From positions 5,952,001-6,016,000 of the forward strand of contig NZ_JBEJGY010000004.1 of the NCBI RefSeq assembly GCF_040253615.1: a DNA stretch of 64,000 nt, in the 5' to 3' direction. Of the stretch, positions 17,162 to 24,942 are shown piece after piece. The position numbers were made by a program, and so were the translations under genes. The notes below the pieces were generated by a model that saw only the letters and a list, made by a program, of their open reading frames with translations, had not been told where the DNA came from and made no database searches. The stretch's first letter is position 1. Every line of letters starts with the position of its first letter. The stretch comes from Streptomyces sp. Edi4 (lineage in GTDB: Bacteria > Actinomycetota > Actinomycetes > Streptomycetales > Streptomycetaceae).

Positions 17162-17191
17162 GGCCCCGGGCGTCACACGCGCCCCGGGGCC
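17162..17191 (+). terminator. Stem-loop between sipY and sipZ
   Basis: GGCCCCGGG (17162-17170) pairs with CCCGGGGCC (17183-17191) across a 12-nt loop. It could terminate sipW-X-Y transcripts or fold in the sipZ leader. No T-run. Confidence 0.55.
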
Positions 17192-17212
17192 GCTCGGAAA
17201 GGGAGCGCTGCC

Positions 17213-17956
17213 ATGAGGGGTAACGGACTGGACCACGACGGCGGCGGCCGGAGTCTCGCCAGTGTGCTGTCGGGACTCGCCGTCTCCGTCGGCTGTGTCC
17301 TCTTCCTCGGCGGGTTCGCCTGGGGCGCCGTGGAGTACAAGCCGTACACCGTGCCCACCCAGTCCATGTCGCCGACCGTCAAGGCGGGTGACCGGGTGCT
17401 CGCGCAGCGGATATCGGGCGGCGATGTGCGCCGAGGCGACGTCGTGGTCTTCCAGGACAAGGAGTGGGCCAACGTGCCCATGGTCAAGCGGGTCGTCGGT
17501 GTCGGCGGGGACACCGTGAAGTGCTGTGGCACCGACGGCAGGCTGACCGTCAACGGCACCCCGGTCGAAGAACCGTATCTGCACGGCAAGAACCCGGCCT
17601 CGGGGACGCCGTTCGAGGCCAAGGTCCCCCAGGGACAGGTCTTCCTGCTCGGCGACGACCGCTCGGTCTCACTCGACTCCCGCGTCCACCTCGACGACGC
17701 CGCCAACGGCTCGGTCCCGCTGACCGCCGTGAACGCCCGCGTGGACGCCGTGGCCTGGCCCCTGGGCGGCATGCTGGAACGCCCCGCGGGCTTCACACCG
17801 CTGCCGGGCGGCACCTCCCGGCCCGGCCCGCTGGAACTGATCCTGGGCGCCGTGGTGGCGGGCGCGGTCCTGATCCTGGCCGGGGCCCTCCAGGGGCCGG
17901 TCTCCTCCCTCACCCGGCGCCGCAGGGGCCGCGCCGCCTCGGCCGCCGGTCGGTGA
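17213..17956 (+). CDS. sipZ: Type I signal peptidase (SipZ position)
   Basis: Fourth tandem signal peptidase, 247 residues and the most divergent. Helix VLSGLAVSVGCVLFLGGFAWG near residues 19-39 is followed by the catalytic Ser in PTQSMSPTVKAGDRVLAQR, a variant of the PSGSM box. The Lys is in MVKRVVGVGGD, and box E is GDDRSVSLDSRVH, with Asp in place of the usual His. A clear C-terminal anchor (LELILGAVVAGAVLILAGAL) is followed by Arg. It has its own RBS (AAAGGGAG) and candidate promoter. The Nudix gene starts 4 bases downstream, so it is the first gene of a separate operon. Confidence 0.92.
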   Translation: MRGNGLDHDGGGRSLASVLSGLAVSVGCVLFLGGFAWGAVEYKPYTVPTQSMSPTVKAGDRVLAQRISGGDVRRGDVVVFQDKEWANVPMVKRVVGVGGDTVKCCGTDGRLTVNGTPVEEPYLHGKNPASGTPFEAKVPQGQVFLLGDDRSVSLDSRVHLDDAANGSVPLTAVNARVDAVAWPLGGMLERPAGFTPLPGGTSRPGPLELILGAVVAGAVLILAGALQGPVSSLTRRRRGRAASAAGR

Positions 17957-17960
17957 AGCC

Positions 17961-18536
17961 GTGACGGAGCCGGTGGGACAGGAAGCCGGGGCGAGCCCGC
18001 CGGGGCTGCCGGGGCGCGAGGCGGCGGCGGTTCCGCAGGGGAGCGGGGCCGTGACGCGGCCGCGCAAGGTCGCCCGGGTCGTTCTGCTCGACCCCCAGGA
18101 CCGCATCCTGCTCCTGCACGGCCACGAGCCCGAAGACCCGTCCGACACCTGGTGGTTCACGCCCGGCGGCGGCTTGGAGGGGGACGAGACCCGGGCCGAG
18201 GCCGCGCGGCGCGAGCTCGCGGAGGAGACCGGGATCACCGACATCGAGCTCGGCCCGGTGCTGTGGCGGCGCCACTGCTCCTTCCCGTTCGACGGGCGCC
18301 GCTGGGACCAGGACGAGTGGTACTACCTGGCCCGCACGGCCCAGACCGAGACCGGCCCGACGGCGCTCACGGAGCTGGAGCGGCGCAGTACCAAGGGTCT
18401 GAGGTGGTGGACCTCCGCCGAACTCCTCGCGGCCCGTGAGACGGTGTATCCGACCAGGCTCGCCGAGCTGCTGCGCACGCTGCTCGACGAGGGTCCTCCG
18501 CACGCGCCGGTGGTCCTGGACCCCGAAATCGTTTAG
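17961..18536 (+). CDS. Nudix hydrolase
   Basis: Hydrolyses nucleoside diphosphates linked to another group; exact substrate unknown. The Nudix box is complete at residues 70-92: G-x5-E-x7-REL-x-EE-x-G, read as GGLEGDETRAEAARRELAEE followed by TGI. The first 33 residues are Pro/Ala-rich and probably disordered; core 191 residues. GTG 17961 lies 4 bases after sipZ, so the two are cotranscribed. The C-terminal WWTSAELLA is typical of MutT-like proteins in actinobacteria. Confidence 0.88.
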   Translation: MTEPVGQEAGASPPGLPGREAAAVPQGSGAVTRPRKVARVVLLDPQDRILLLHGHEPEDPSDTWWFTPGGGLEGDETRAEAARRELAEETGITDIELGPVLWRRHCSFPFDGRRWDQDEWYYLARTAQTETGPTALTELERRSTKGLRWWTSAELLAARETVYPTRLAELLRTLLDEGPPHAPVVLDPEIV

Positions 18537-18591
18537 GGGCCCGGGAGGCTGACGCACAATAGGGGGACGCACGGCTGAAGGGGAACATGCC

Positions 18592-18900
18592 ATGAGCGCC
18601 GAGGACCTCGAAAAGTACGAGACCGAGATGGAGCTGAAGCTCTACCGGGAGTACCGCGACGTCGTCGGTCTGTTCAAATACGTGATTGAGACCGAGCGGC
18701 GTTTCTACCTCACCAATGACTACGAGATGCAGGTGCACTCGGTGCAGGGCGAGGTGTTCTTCGAGGTGTCGATGGCGGACGCCTGGGTGTGGGACATGTA
18801 CCGGCCGGCTCGATTCGTCAAGCAGGTACGGGTCCTCACGTTCAAGGACGTGAACATCGAAGAGCTCAACAAGAGCGATCTGGAGCTGCCGGGCGGCTGA
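18592..18900 (+). CDS. DUF2469 family protein
   Basis: 102-residue acidic protein, MSAEDLEKYETEMELKLYR at the start and rich in Glu, Tyr and Val. This matches the DUF2469 family, near-universal in actinobacteria and found close to sip and yraN genes. No function is established and no catalytic motif is visible. ATG 18592 is preceded by AAGGGGA. Conserved VWDMYRPARFVKQVRVLTFKD ends the fold. Probably cytoplasmic. Confidence 0.85.
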   Translation: MSAEDLEKYETEMELKLYREYRDVVGLFKYVIETERRFYLTNDYEMQVHSVQGEVFFEVSMADAWVWDMYRPARFVKQVRVLTFKDVNIEELNKSDLELPGG

Positions 18901-19128
18901 AGCGGGGGCCGCCGGGGCTGAGGGGGCCAGGGTCGGGGGTCCAGGGGGCCGGGTCACCCGGGGAGCCGTCGTGGGGCCGGGCGCCGCCGAGGGGCCGGGC
19001 GCTGTCGGGGGGGGGGAGGGGGGAGGGCCCCCTTCGGGTGGCGGGGTTTTCCACAACCGAGGGGTTATCCACCAAGATCCACCCGTTTCGGCGCGATGCG
19101 TGAAAGTCGGTGCCGGAGGTGGTGCCGG
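18901..19128 (+). other. G-rich spacer with two near DnaA boxes before yraN
   Basis: A G-run-rich stretch (runs of up to ten G around 19007-19024) is followed by AT-richer sequence. TTTTCCACA (19047-19055) and TTATCCACC (19065-19073) each differ by one base from DnaA-box forms TTGTCCACA or TTATCCACA, and are 18 bases apart in the same orientation. This is the likely yraN-comM-dprA promoter region. Whether DnaA binds is untested. Confidence 0.45.
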
Positions 19129-19506
19129 ATGAACGCTCGCGGAGCACTTGGAAAATACGGCGAAGACCTGGCGGTACGGCTGCTCGAAGCCGCCGGAATG
19201 ACGGTCGTGGCCCGCAACTGGCGGTGCGGCAGGACCGGCGAGATCGACATCGTCGCCCACGACGACACCCGCCCCGGCGGGCCCACGCTCGTCATCTGCG
19301 AGGTCAAGACCCGCAGGACCACCGCCTACGAACACCCCATGGCCGCCGTCACACCCGCCAAGGCCGACCGTCTCAAACGCCTCGCCGGCCACTGGCTCGC
19401 CGGCCACGGAGGACCACCGCCCGGCGGCGTCCGCATCGACCTCGTCGGCGTCACCCTGCCCCGCAAGGGCGCCCCGCGTGCCGAACACGTGCGGGGGGTG
19501 GCCTGA
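19129..19506 (+). CDS. YraN/UPF0102 family protein
   Basis: 125-residue protein with an endonuclease-like restriction fold: GEIDIVAHDD and VICEVKTRR (E-x-K) supply the catalytic acidic-lysine pattern of the PD-(D/E)XK superfamily, though bacterial YraN function is not established. ATG 19129 is preceded by GGAGGT at 19115-19120; an upstream in-frame ATG at 19096 lacks a site. It heads the yraN-comM-dprA set, conserved across bacteria and linked to DNA processing. The stop is 1 base before comM. Confidence 0.9.
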   Translation: MNARGALGKYGEDLAVRLLEAAGMTVVARNWRCGRTGEIDIVAHDDTRPGGPTLVICEVKTRRTTAYEHPMAAVTPAKADRLKRLAGHWLAGHGGPPPGGVRIDLVGVTLPRKGAPRAEHVRGVA

Positions 19507-19507
19507 C

Positions 19508-21124
19508 ATGGGATTCGCACGCACCTGCTCGGTCGCCCTGGTTGGCGTCGAAGGAGTCGTCGTCGAGGTCCAGGCCGACCTCGAACCCGGAGTCGCCGCC
19601 TTCACCCTGGTGGGGCTGCCCGACAAGAGCCTCGCGGAGAGCCGCGACCGGGTGCGGGCCGCGATCGTCAACTCCGGTGACCCCTGGCCCCAGAAGAAAC
19701 TCACCGTCGGACTCAGCCCCGCGTCCGTCCCCAAGAGCGGCGCCGGCTTCGACCTCGCCATCGCCTGCGCGATCCTCGGCGCCGCAGAACGCATCGACCC
19801 CCGGGAACTGACCGACCTCGTCATGATCGGCGAGCTCGGCCTCGACGGGCGCGTACGGCCAGTGCGGGGCATCCTGCCCGCCGTGCTCGCCGCCGCCGAA
19901 GCCGGCTACGAGCAGGTGGTCGTCCCCGAACAGACCGCCGCAGAGGCGAGCCTGGTCCCCGGCATCTCCGTCCTCGGCGTGCGCAGCCTGCGACAACTCG
20001 TCGCCGTCCTCACCGACGAACCCGTACCCGAGGAAGAACCCGCCGACAGGAGCCGCCCCGACGCCATGCTCGCCGGGCTCGTCGTCCCCGGCGCCGGAGC
20101 CGGCACCGGCCTGACCGCCGGGCCGCGCGACGCGGACCTCGACCTCATCGACGTCGCGGGCCAGCACGCCGCCCGCGCCGCCCTCGAAATCGCCGCGGCA
20201 GGCGGCCACCACCTGCTGCTCTCCGGCCCGCCCGGAGCAGGCAAGACCATGCTCGCCGAACGACTGCCCGGCATCCTGCCGCCCCTGACCCGCCAGGAAT
20301 CCCTCGAAGTCACCGCCGTCCACTCGGTCGCCGGAATCCTGCCGCCCGGCGAGCCCCTGGTACGCCGCGCCCCCTACTGCGCCCCGCACCACTCCGCCAC
20401 CATGCAGTCCCTCGTCGGCGGCGGCAACGGCCTGCCACGCCCCGGCGCCGTCTCCGTCGCCCACCGAGGAGTCCTCTTCCTGGACGAAGCCCCCGAATTC
20501 GCGGGCAAAGCCCTGGACGCGCTGCGCCAGCCCCTCGAATCGGGGCACGTCGTCATCGCGCGCAGCGCCGGCGTCATCCGGCTCCCCGCCCGCTTCCAGA
20601 TGATCCTCGCCGCCAACCCGTGCCCCTGCGGACGGCACACCCTGCACGGAGCGGGCTGCGAATGCCCCGCCGCCATGATCCGCCGCTACCAGGCCCGGCT
20701 CTCCGGCCCCCTCCTGGACCGCGTCGACCTGCGCGTCGAAGTCGAGCCCGTACGCCGCGAAGACCTCCTTGGCGGAGGCGGGCGGGGCGAGCCGAGCGCC
20801 GTCGTGGCCGAGCGTGTCCGCGCCGCCCGCGAACGCACCGCCGCCCGTTTGAGCGACACCCCCTGGAACAGCAACAGCGAAGTGCCGGGCCACGAACTGC
20901 GCACCCGCTGGCTCACCGCCCCCGGCGCCCTCACCGGCGCCGAACGCGACATGGAACGCGGCCTGCTCACCGCACGCGGCCTCGACCGGGTCCTGCGCGT
21001 CGCCTGGACCATCGCCGACCTCGCAGGCAACGACCGCCCCGACGCGGGCCACGTCGCCCTCGCCCTCGAACTGCGCACCGGCATCTCCCGAGGCGCACCC
21101 CTGCCAGTCGGGAGCACGCCATGA
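19508..21124 (+). CDS. comM: YifB/ComM family Mg-chelatase-like AAA+ ATPase
   Basis: AAA+ hexameric helicase-like protein. In transforming bacteria ComM promotes branch migration of incoming DNA during recombination. N-terminal Lon-protease-like domain (about 1-170) with AFTLVGLPDKSLAESRDR and GLSPASVPKSG. Walker A SGPPGAGKTML lies near residue 240, and Walker B VLFLDEAPEF near 325. A C-terminal Mg-chelatase domain has the Cys cluster NPCPCGRH and CECP, which may bind metal. 538 residues from ATG 19508. Stop and dprA start overlap (ATGA at 21121). Confidence 0.92.
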   Translation: MGFARTCSVALVGVEGVVVEVQADLEPGVAAFTLVGLPDKSLAESRDRVRAAIVNSGDPWPQKKLTVGLSPASVPKSGAGFDLAIACAILGAAERIDPRELTDLVMIGELGLDGRVRPVRGILPAVLAAAEAGYEQVVVPEQTAAEASLVPGISVLGVRSLRQLVAVLTDEPVPEEEPADRSRPDAMLAGLVVPGAGAGTGLTAGPRDADLDLIDVAGQHAARAALEIAAAGGHHLLLSGPPGAGKTMLAERLPGILPPLTRQESLEVTAVHSVAGILPPGEPLVRRAPYCAPHHSATMQSLVGGGNGLPRPGAVSVAHRGVLFLDEAPEFAGKALDALRQPLESGHVVIARSAGVIRLPARFQMILAANPCPCGRHTLHGAGCECPAAMIRRYQARLSGPLLDRVDLRVEVEPVRREDLLGGGGRGEPSAVVAERVRAARERTAARLSDTPWNSNSEVPGHELRTRWLTAPGALTGAERDMERGLLTARGLDRVLRVAWTIADLAGNDRPDAGHVALALELRTGISRGAPLPVGSTP

Positions 21125-22368
21125 GCGCCGGGAACACCACCGGCACAGCCGACACCGCCGGCACAGCCGGCACAGCCGACAGCGTGAGCTCGGCCGACGC
21201 CGTGAACGCGGCAGCGCGCCGCGCCGAACGCCTCGCCAGGGCCGCCCTGACCCGCGTCATCGAACCCGGCGACGAACGCGGCGGGCTCTGGCTGCGCGTC
21301 TACGGCGCCGCCGGCCTCCTGCGCCGCCTCACCCACCCCCGAGGGCCCGAGGACGACCCACCAGGCGCCAGCGCCGCCCGGCTCGAAAGCCACCGCCGCC
21401 GGGCCGCCCTCGCCGACCCCGAACGCGACCTGGCCACCGCAGAGGCAGCGGGCGCCAGATTCCTCGTCCCGGGCGACGAGGAATGGCCGCGCCAACTCGA
21501 CGACCTCGGCGACGCCCGGCCCGTCGGACTGTGGGTCCGAGGCCGACCCGACCTGAGGATGTGGGCGCTGCGCTCCGTCGCCGTCGTCGGCGCGCGGGCC
21601 TGCACGCCCTACGGAGCCCACATGGGCGCCGTACTCGGCTCGGGCCTCGCCGAGAAGGGATGGGTTGTCGTGTCCGGCGCGGCCGCCGGCGTCGACGGAG
21701 CGGTACACCGAGGCGCACTCGCCGCGAGCGGCGCCACCATCGCCGTCCTCGCGTGCGGAGTCGACGTCGTCTACCCGCGCGGCCACGCCGAGTTGATCGG
21801 ACGCATCGCCGAACAGGGCCTCCTTGTAGGCGAATTACCGCCTGGTGATCACCCGACGCCCAGCAGGTTCGTGCTCCGCAACCGCGTCATCGCCGCGCTC
21901 ACCCGGGGGACCGTCGTCGTGGAGGCCGAATACCGCAGCGGCTCGCTCGTCACCGCCCGCGCCGCGCAGAAGCTCGGACGCTTCACGATGGGCGTGCCGG
22001 GACCCGCCACGAGCGGGCTCTCGGCCGGCGTCCACGAACTCCTGCGCACCGACGCGGTCCTGGTCACCGACGCGGCGGAAATCGTCGAACTCGTGGGGGA
22101 CATGGGTGACCTGGCGCCCGCGCGGCGCGGACCCGTCCTGCCGCGCGACCTCCTCGCTCCCGGCGCCGCCCAGGTGCTGGAAGCCCTCCCGTCACGGGGC
22201 TGCGCCGGCGTACGCGACCTCGCCAGAGAAGCTGGCACCAGCACCGACGAAGCCCTCAGCCGGCTCTATGAACTGCACTCCCTCGGATTCGTCGAACGAG
22301 TCGGCGACGGCTGGAAGTTGACGCGCGGCGCCTTCGATACGGCGAACGCGCGGCGAGGCGTTGCTTGA
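21121..22368 (+). CDS. dprA: DNA processing protein DprA with an in-frame TTA codon
   Basis: Loads RecA on incoming single-stranded DNA in naturally competent bacteria; Streptomyces keep it without known competence. 415 residues. A Thr/Ala/Gly repeat at the N-terminus (GTADTAGTAGTAD) is species-variable. The Rossmann core shows VAVVGARACTPYG, then VVSGAAAGVDGAVH and FVLRNRVIAALT. The C-terminal winged helix reads YELHSLGFVERVGDGWK. Codon 239 is TTA (21835-21837, in GEL-PPGDH), the only in-frame TTA I found in the window, so expression may depend on bldA tRNA-Leu. It is coupled to comM by ATGA overlap. Confidence 0.92.
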   Translation: MSAGNTTGTADTAGTAGTADSVSSADAVNAAARRAERLARAALTRVIEPGDERGGLWLRVYGAAGLLRRLTHPRGPEDDPPGASAARLESHRRRAALADPERDLATAEAAGARFLVPGDEEWPRQLDDLGDARPVGLWVRGRPDLRMWALRSVAVVGARACTPYGAHMGAVLGSGLAEKGWVVVSGAAAGVDGAVHRGALAASGATIAVLACGVDVVYPRGHAELIGRIAEQGLLVGELPPGDHPTPSRFVLRNRVIAALTRGTVVVEAEYRSGSLVTARAAQKLGRFTMGVPGPATSGLSAGVHELLRTDAVLVTDAAEIVELVGDMGDLAPARRGPVLPRDLLAPGAAQVLEALPSRGCAGVRDLAREAGTSTDEALSRLYELHSLGFVERVGDGWKLTRGAFDTANARRGVA

Positions 22369-22606
22369 CCCGGCGCATTCGGGTGACAAGGTGAGTGGCG
22401 ATGGCCGCCGCGAGCCGCACACCTGCGCTTTTCGTGTGGGCGCGCGGCGCGCGACCCCCACCGACGCCCGCGTCCCGAGCAGGGGCGGCGGCCGCGCCCG
22501 GTCCGAGGCCTTCGCGCACCGCGACCGCACAGTCACGCTACGCTCACGGGACCCGACCGAAAACAGCCCCCGCCCCATGTCACAGCAGAACGGCTCAAGG
22601 CAACGC
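22369..22606 (+). other. whiG upstream region
   Basis: 238 bases. A TTGACC -35-like element is at 22365-22370, at the end of dprA, but its -10 partner is poor. TACGCT at 22539-22544 is a -10-like element nearer the start. An in-frame ATG at 22577 upstream of the annotated start lacks the conserved WhiG beginning. Promoter placement stays uncertain. Confidence 0.35.
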
Positions 22607-23449
22607 ATGCCCCAGCACACCTCCGGGTCTGACCGCACGGCAGCGCCCCCCGCTGCCCGCGGCAGCGGCACCGTGCGGCCACCAGCGCCCTCGTCCCTCG
22701 ACGAGCTGTGGCGGTCGTACAAGGCCACCGGCGACGAGCGGCTGCGCGAACAGTTGATCCTGCACTACTCGCCCCTGGTGAAGTACGTCGCGGGACGGGT
22801 GAGCGTGGGCCTGCCGCCCAACGTCGAGCAGGCCGACTTCGTCTCATCGGGAGTCTTCGGCCTCATCGACGCCATCGAGAAGTTCGACATCGAGCGGGCC
22901 ATCAAGTTCGAGACGTACGCCATCACCCGTATTCGCGGCGCGATGATCGACGAACTGCGCGCCCTCGACTGGATCCCGCGCTCCGTGCGGCAGAAGGCAC
23001 GCGCCGTGGAACGCGCCTACGCGACCCTCGAAGCCCAGCTCAGACGCACGCCCTCAGAGGCCGAAGTGGCCGCCGAGATGAGCATCGCGGTCGAGGAACT
23101 GCACGCCGTCTTCAGCCAGTTGTCCCTCGCCAACGTCGTGGCCCTGGAAGAACTGCTCCACGTCGGCGGGGAGAGCGGCGACCGGCTCAGCCTCATGGAC
23201 ACCCTCGAGGACACCTCCGCCGACGACCCCGTCGAAGTCGCCGAGGACCGCGAACTGCGCCGGCTGCTCGCCCGCGCCATCAACACGCTCCCCGAGCGTG
23301 AGAAGACCGTCGTGACGCTCTACTACTACGAAGGCCTCACACTCGCCGAGATCGGCAACGTGCTGGGGGTCACCGAGAGCCGGGTCAGCCAGATCCACAC
23401 CAAGTCCGTCCTGCAACTGAGGGCCAAACTGGCCGACGTCGGGCGATGA
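22607..23449 (+). CDS. whiG: RNA polymerase sigma factor WhiG
   Basis: FliA-family sigma factor that commits Streptomyces aerial hyphae to sporulation. It directs whiH and whiI transcription and is restrained by the anti-sigma factor RsiG with c-di-GMP. 280 residues, the known length. Region 2 includes RLREQLILHYSPLVKYVAGRV (split around 38-58), FGLIDAIEKFD and YAITRIRGAMIDELR. Region 4 has ALEELLHVGG, LPEREKTVVTLYYYEGLTL and the helix-turn-helix LGVTESRVSQIHTKS. ATG 22607 gives the same start, MPQHTSGSDR, that I recall for S. coelicolor WhiG. The Shine-Dalgarno is weak (AAGGCAAC). Confidence 0.96.
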   Translation: MPQHTSGSDRTAAPPAARGSGTVRPPAPSSLDELWRSYKATGDERLREQLILHYSPLVKYVAGRVSVGLPPNVEQADFVSSGVFGLIDAIEKFDIERAIKFETYAITRIRGAMIDELRALDWIPRSVRQKARAVERAYATLEAQLRRTPSEAEVAAEMSIAVEELHAVFSQLSLANVVALEELLHVGGESGDRLSLMDTLEDTSADDPVEVAEDRELRRLLARAINTLPEREKTVVTLYYYEGLTLAEIGNVLGVTESRVSQIHTKSVLQLRAKLADVGR

Positions 23450-23508
23450 GGGACGCCGGTGAATCGTCCCTGCCGACCGCCCCGGCGGCCCGGCCGTAAA
23501 GTGGAACA

Positions 23509-24090
23509 GTGCCCAGGATCCGAGCGGCCTCCGTGGCCGAGCACCGCACCATGCAGCGCGACGCCCTCCTTGACGCCGCCCGCTCCCTGCTGTCCGAAGG
23601 CGGGACGGAAGCGCTGACGTTTCCGGCCCTGGCCGAGCGCACGGGCCTCGCCCGCTCCTCCGTGTACGAGTACTTCCGCTCCCGCGCCGCGGTCGTCGAA
23701 GAACTCTGCGCCGCCGATTTCCCGCGCTGGGCCGCCGAGATCGAAGGGGCGATGGAGCGGGCCGAGACCCCGGTCGCCAAGGTCGAGGCGTACGTACGCC
23801 ACCAGCTCGGCCTCGTCGGCGACCAGCGGCACCGCGCCGTCGTCGCCATCTCCGCAAGCGAGCTCGACGCCGGGGCCCGCGAAAAGATCCGGGCCGCGCA
23901 CGGTGGCCTCATCGCCATGATCGTCGAAGCGCTCGCCGACCTGGGCCACGACCAGCCCCGCCTCGCCGCGGTCCTCCTCCAGGGCATCGTCGACGCCGCG
24001 GTCCGCCGCATCGAACAGAGCCCCACGGAACCCCCGTCCGCGATCGCGGACGCGGCGGTGGCCCTGGCCCTCAGAGGCGTCGAGCGCTAA
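23509..24090 (+). CDS. TetR-family transcriptional regulator
   Basis: 193-residue repressor. The N-terminal helix-turn-helix is visible at residues about 20-65: ALLDAARSLLSEGGTEALTF, PALAERTGLARSSVYEYFRSR. The C-terminal ligand-binding helices are variable and no effector can be guessed. GTG 23509 sits 59 bases after whiG. It could be cotranscribed with whiG; such a gene is often found next to whiG in streptomycetes. Direct target unknown. Confidence 0.88.
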   Translation: MPRIRAASVAEHRTMQRDALLDAARSLLSEGGTEALTFPALAERTGLARSSVYEYFRSRAAVVEELCAADFPRWAAEIEGAMERAETPVAKVEAYVRHQLGLVGDQRHRAVVAISASELDAGAREKIRAAHGGLIAMIVEALADLGHDQPRLAAVLLQGIVDAAVRRIEQSPTEPPSAIADAAVALALRGVER

Positions 24091-24097
24091 CCCCTCC

Positions 24098-24168
24098 CAG
24101 GGGGCCTCCCCCCCCACCCCCCCACCCCCACCCCCTCCCCCCACCCCCTCCCCCCACCCCCTCACCCC
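24098..24168. repeat. C-rich simple-sequence tract (G-rich on the minus strand)
   Basis: Dense runs of C (up to nine) separated by A or T, with CCCCTCCCC-type units, between the converging TetR gene and the M23 gene. The complement has many GGGG runs spaced by one or two bases, so it could form G-quadruplexes. Composition is unlike the surrounding intergenic DNA and it may vary in length between strains. Confidence 0.85.
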
Positions 24169-24653
24169 GGCTCCCGAACCCCCACGACCGGCAGCAGCCG
24201 GGACGGCGCGGCGTGGTGTACGAGCAGCAGGGGGTCCAGGTAGGTGTGGGCTCTCAGGAGGCCCCAGTGCAGGCAGCCCGTGGGGCAGTGCGAGGGGGCC
24301 TCGGTCGTGGTGGCCACCACTTGGCCGGCGGTGACCTCGGCGCCCTGGGCGACCAGGGGGCGTACCGGTTCGTAGGTGGTTCTCAGCGGTGTTCCGTCCG
24401 GCGGGGGCGCCGCTGGGGGCGCTGTGCCGGAGAGGGTGATGGTGAGGACTCCCCGCCCCGCCACTTCGCCCGCGAAGGTGACCCGGCCTGGGGCGGAGGC
24501 TCTGACGGGGGTGCCCGGGGGCGCGGCCAGGTCGACGCCTCGGTGGCCGGGGCCGTAGGGGGTGGTCGGTGGGGCCCAGGGGTGGACGACGGTGGGCGGG
24601 ACCACCGGCCAGCCGGCGGCCGTGAGGGCCAGGGTGAGGAGTGCTCGGTACAT
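24162..24653 (-). CDS. Small secreted M23-family (LysM-free) peptidase-like protein
   Basis: 163 residues from ATG 24653, with an N-terminal signal peptide MYRALLTLALTAAGWPVV. The M23 lysostaphin-type fold is indicated by the GHRGVDLAAPPGTPV segment (His37, Asp41) and by APGRVTFAGEVAGRG. The expected final HxH is Cys127-Leu-His129 (CPTGCLHWGL), so the first histidine, catalytic in LytM-type enzymes, is replaced by cysteine; the metal ligand His129 remains. It may be a non-catalytic peptidoglycan-binding member, as in EnvC-like proteins. The gene runs against rpsB direction, its 3' end touching the C-rich tract. Confidence 0.8.
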   Translation of the reverse strand: MYRALLTLALTAAGWPVVPPTVVHPWAPPTTPYGPGHRGVDLAAPPGTPVRASAPGRVTFAGEVAGRGVLTITLSGTAPPAAPPPDGTPLRTTYEPVRPLVAQGAEVTAGQVVATTTEAPSHCPTGCLHWGLLRAHTYLDPLLLVHHAAPSRLLPVVGVREPG

Positions 24654-24942
24654 GGGTCCAGGGTCCCGGTGGGGCGGCGTGGGTGGGGATCTTGGTGGCG
24701 ATCTGTGGAGTACTGGGCGGTTGTGGACAACGCCGTCACCCGGCACTGTGCGGGTCCCGTACACTTCTTGTGGCGATCCGGGTCACCGGATCGACTTCGC
24801 ACGCCCCGCCGGCGCTCTCCACCATCGCCGGCCGCGCCACTCGGTCCTCACCCGCGCAGGGTTCAGGGCATGGCGCACGGGGGCGTCAGGCGCGGCAGCC
24901 GACCGGCGGCCGCGATAACCGAGTATCTCAAGGAGTACGGCC
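24654..24942 (+). other. rpsB leader and promoter region
   Basis: 289 bases between the divergent M23 gene and rpsB. It contains the DnaA box, a -10-like TACACT at about 24760-24765 and about 170 bases of leader before the AAGGAG ribosome site. Leaders of S2 genes are often autoregulated in other bacteria; no proof here. Confidence 0.4.
24713..24731 (-). promoter_or_regulatory. Perfect DnaA box upstream of rpsB
   Basis: TGTGGACAA at 24722-24730 is the exact reverse complement of TTGTCCACA, the Streptomyces DnaA-box consensus. It lies in the arms of GTTGT..ACAAC (24720-24731). A weaker neighbour, TGTGGAGTA, starts at 24714. They sit in the region between the M23 gene and rpsB. DnaA could bind here; a chance match is possible. 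Confidence 0.5.
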
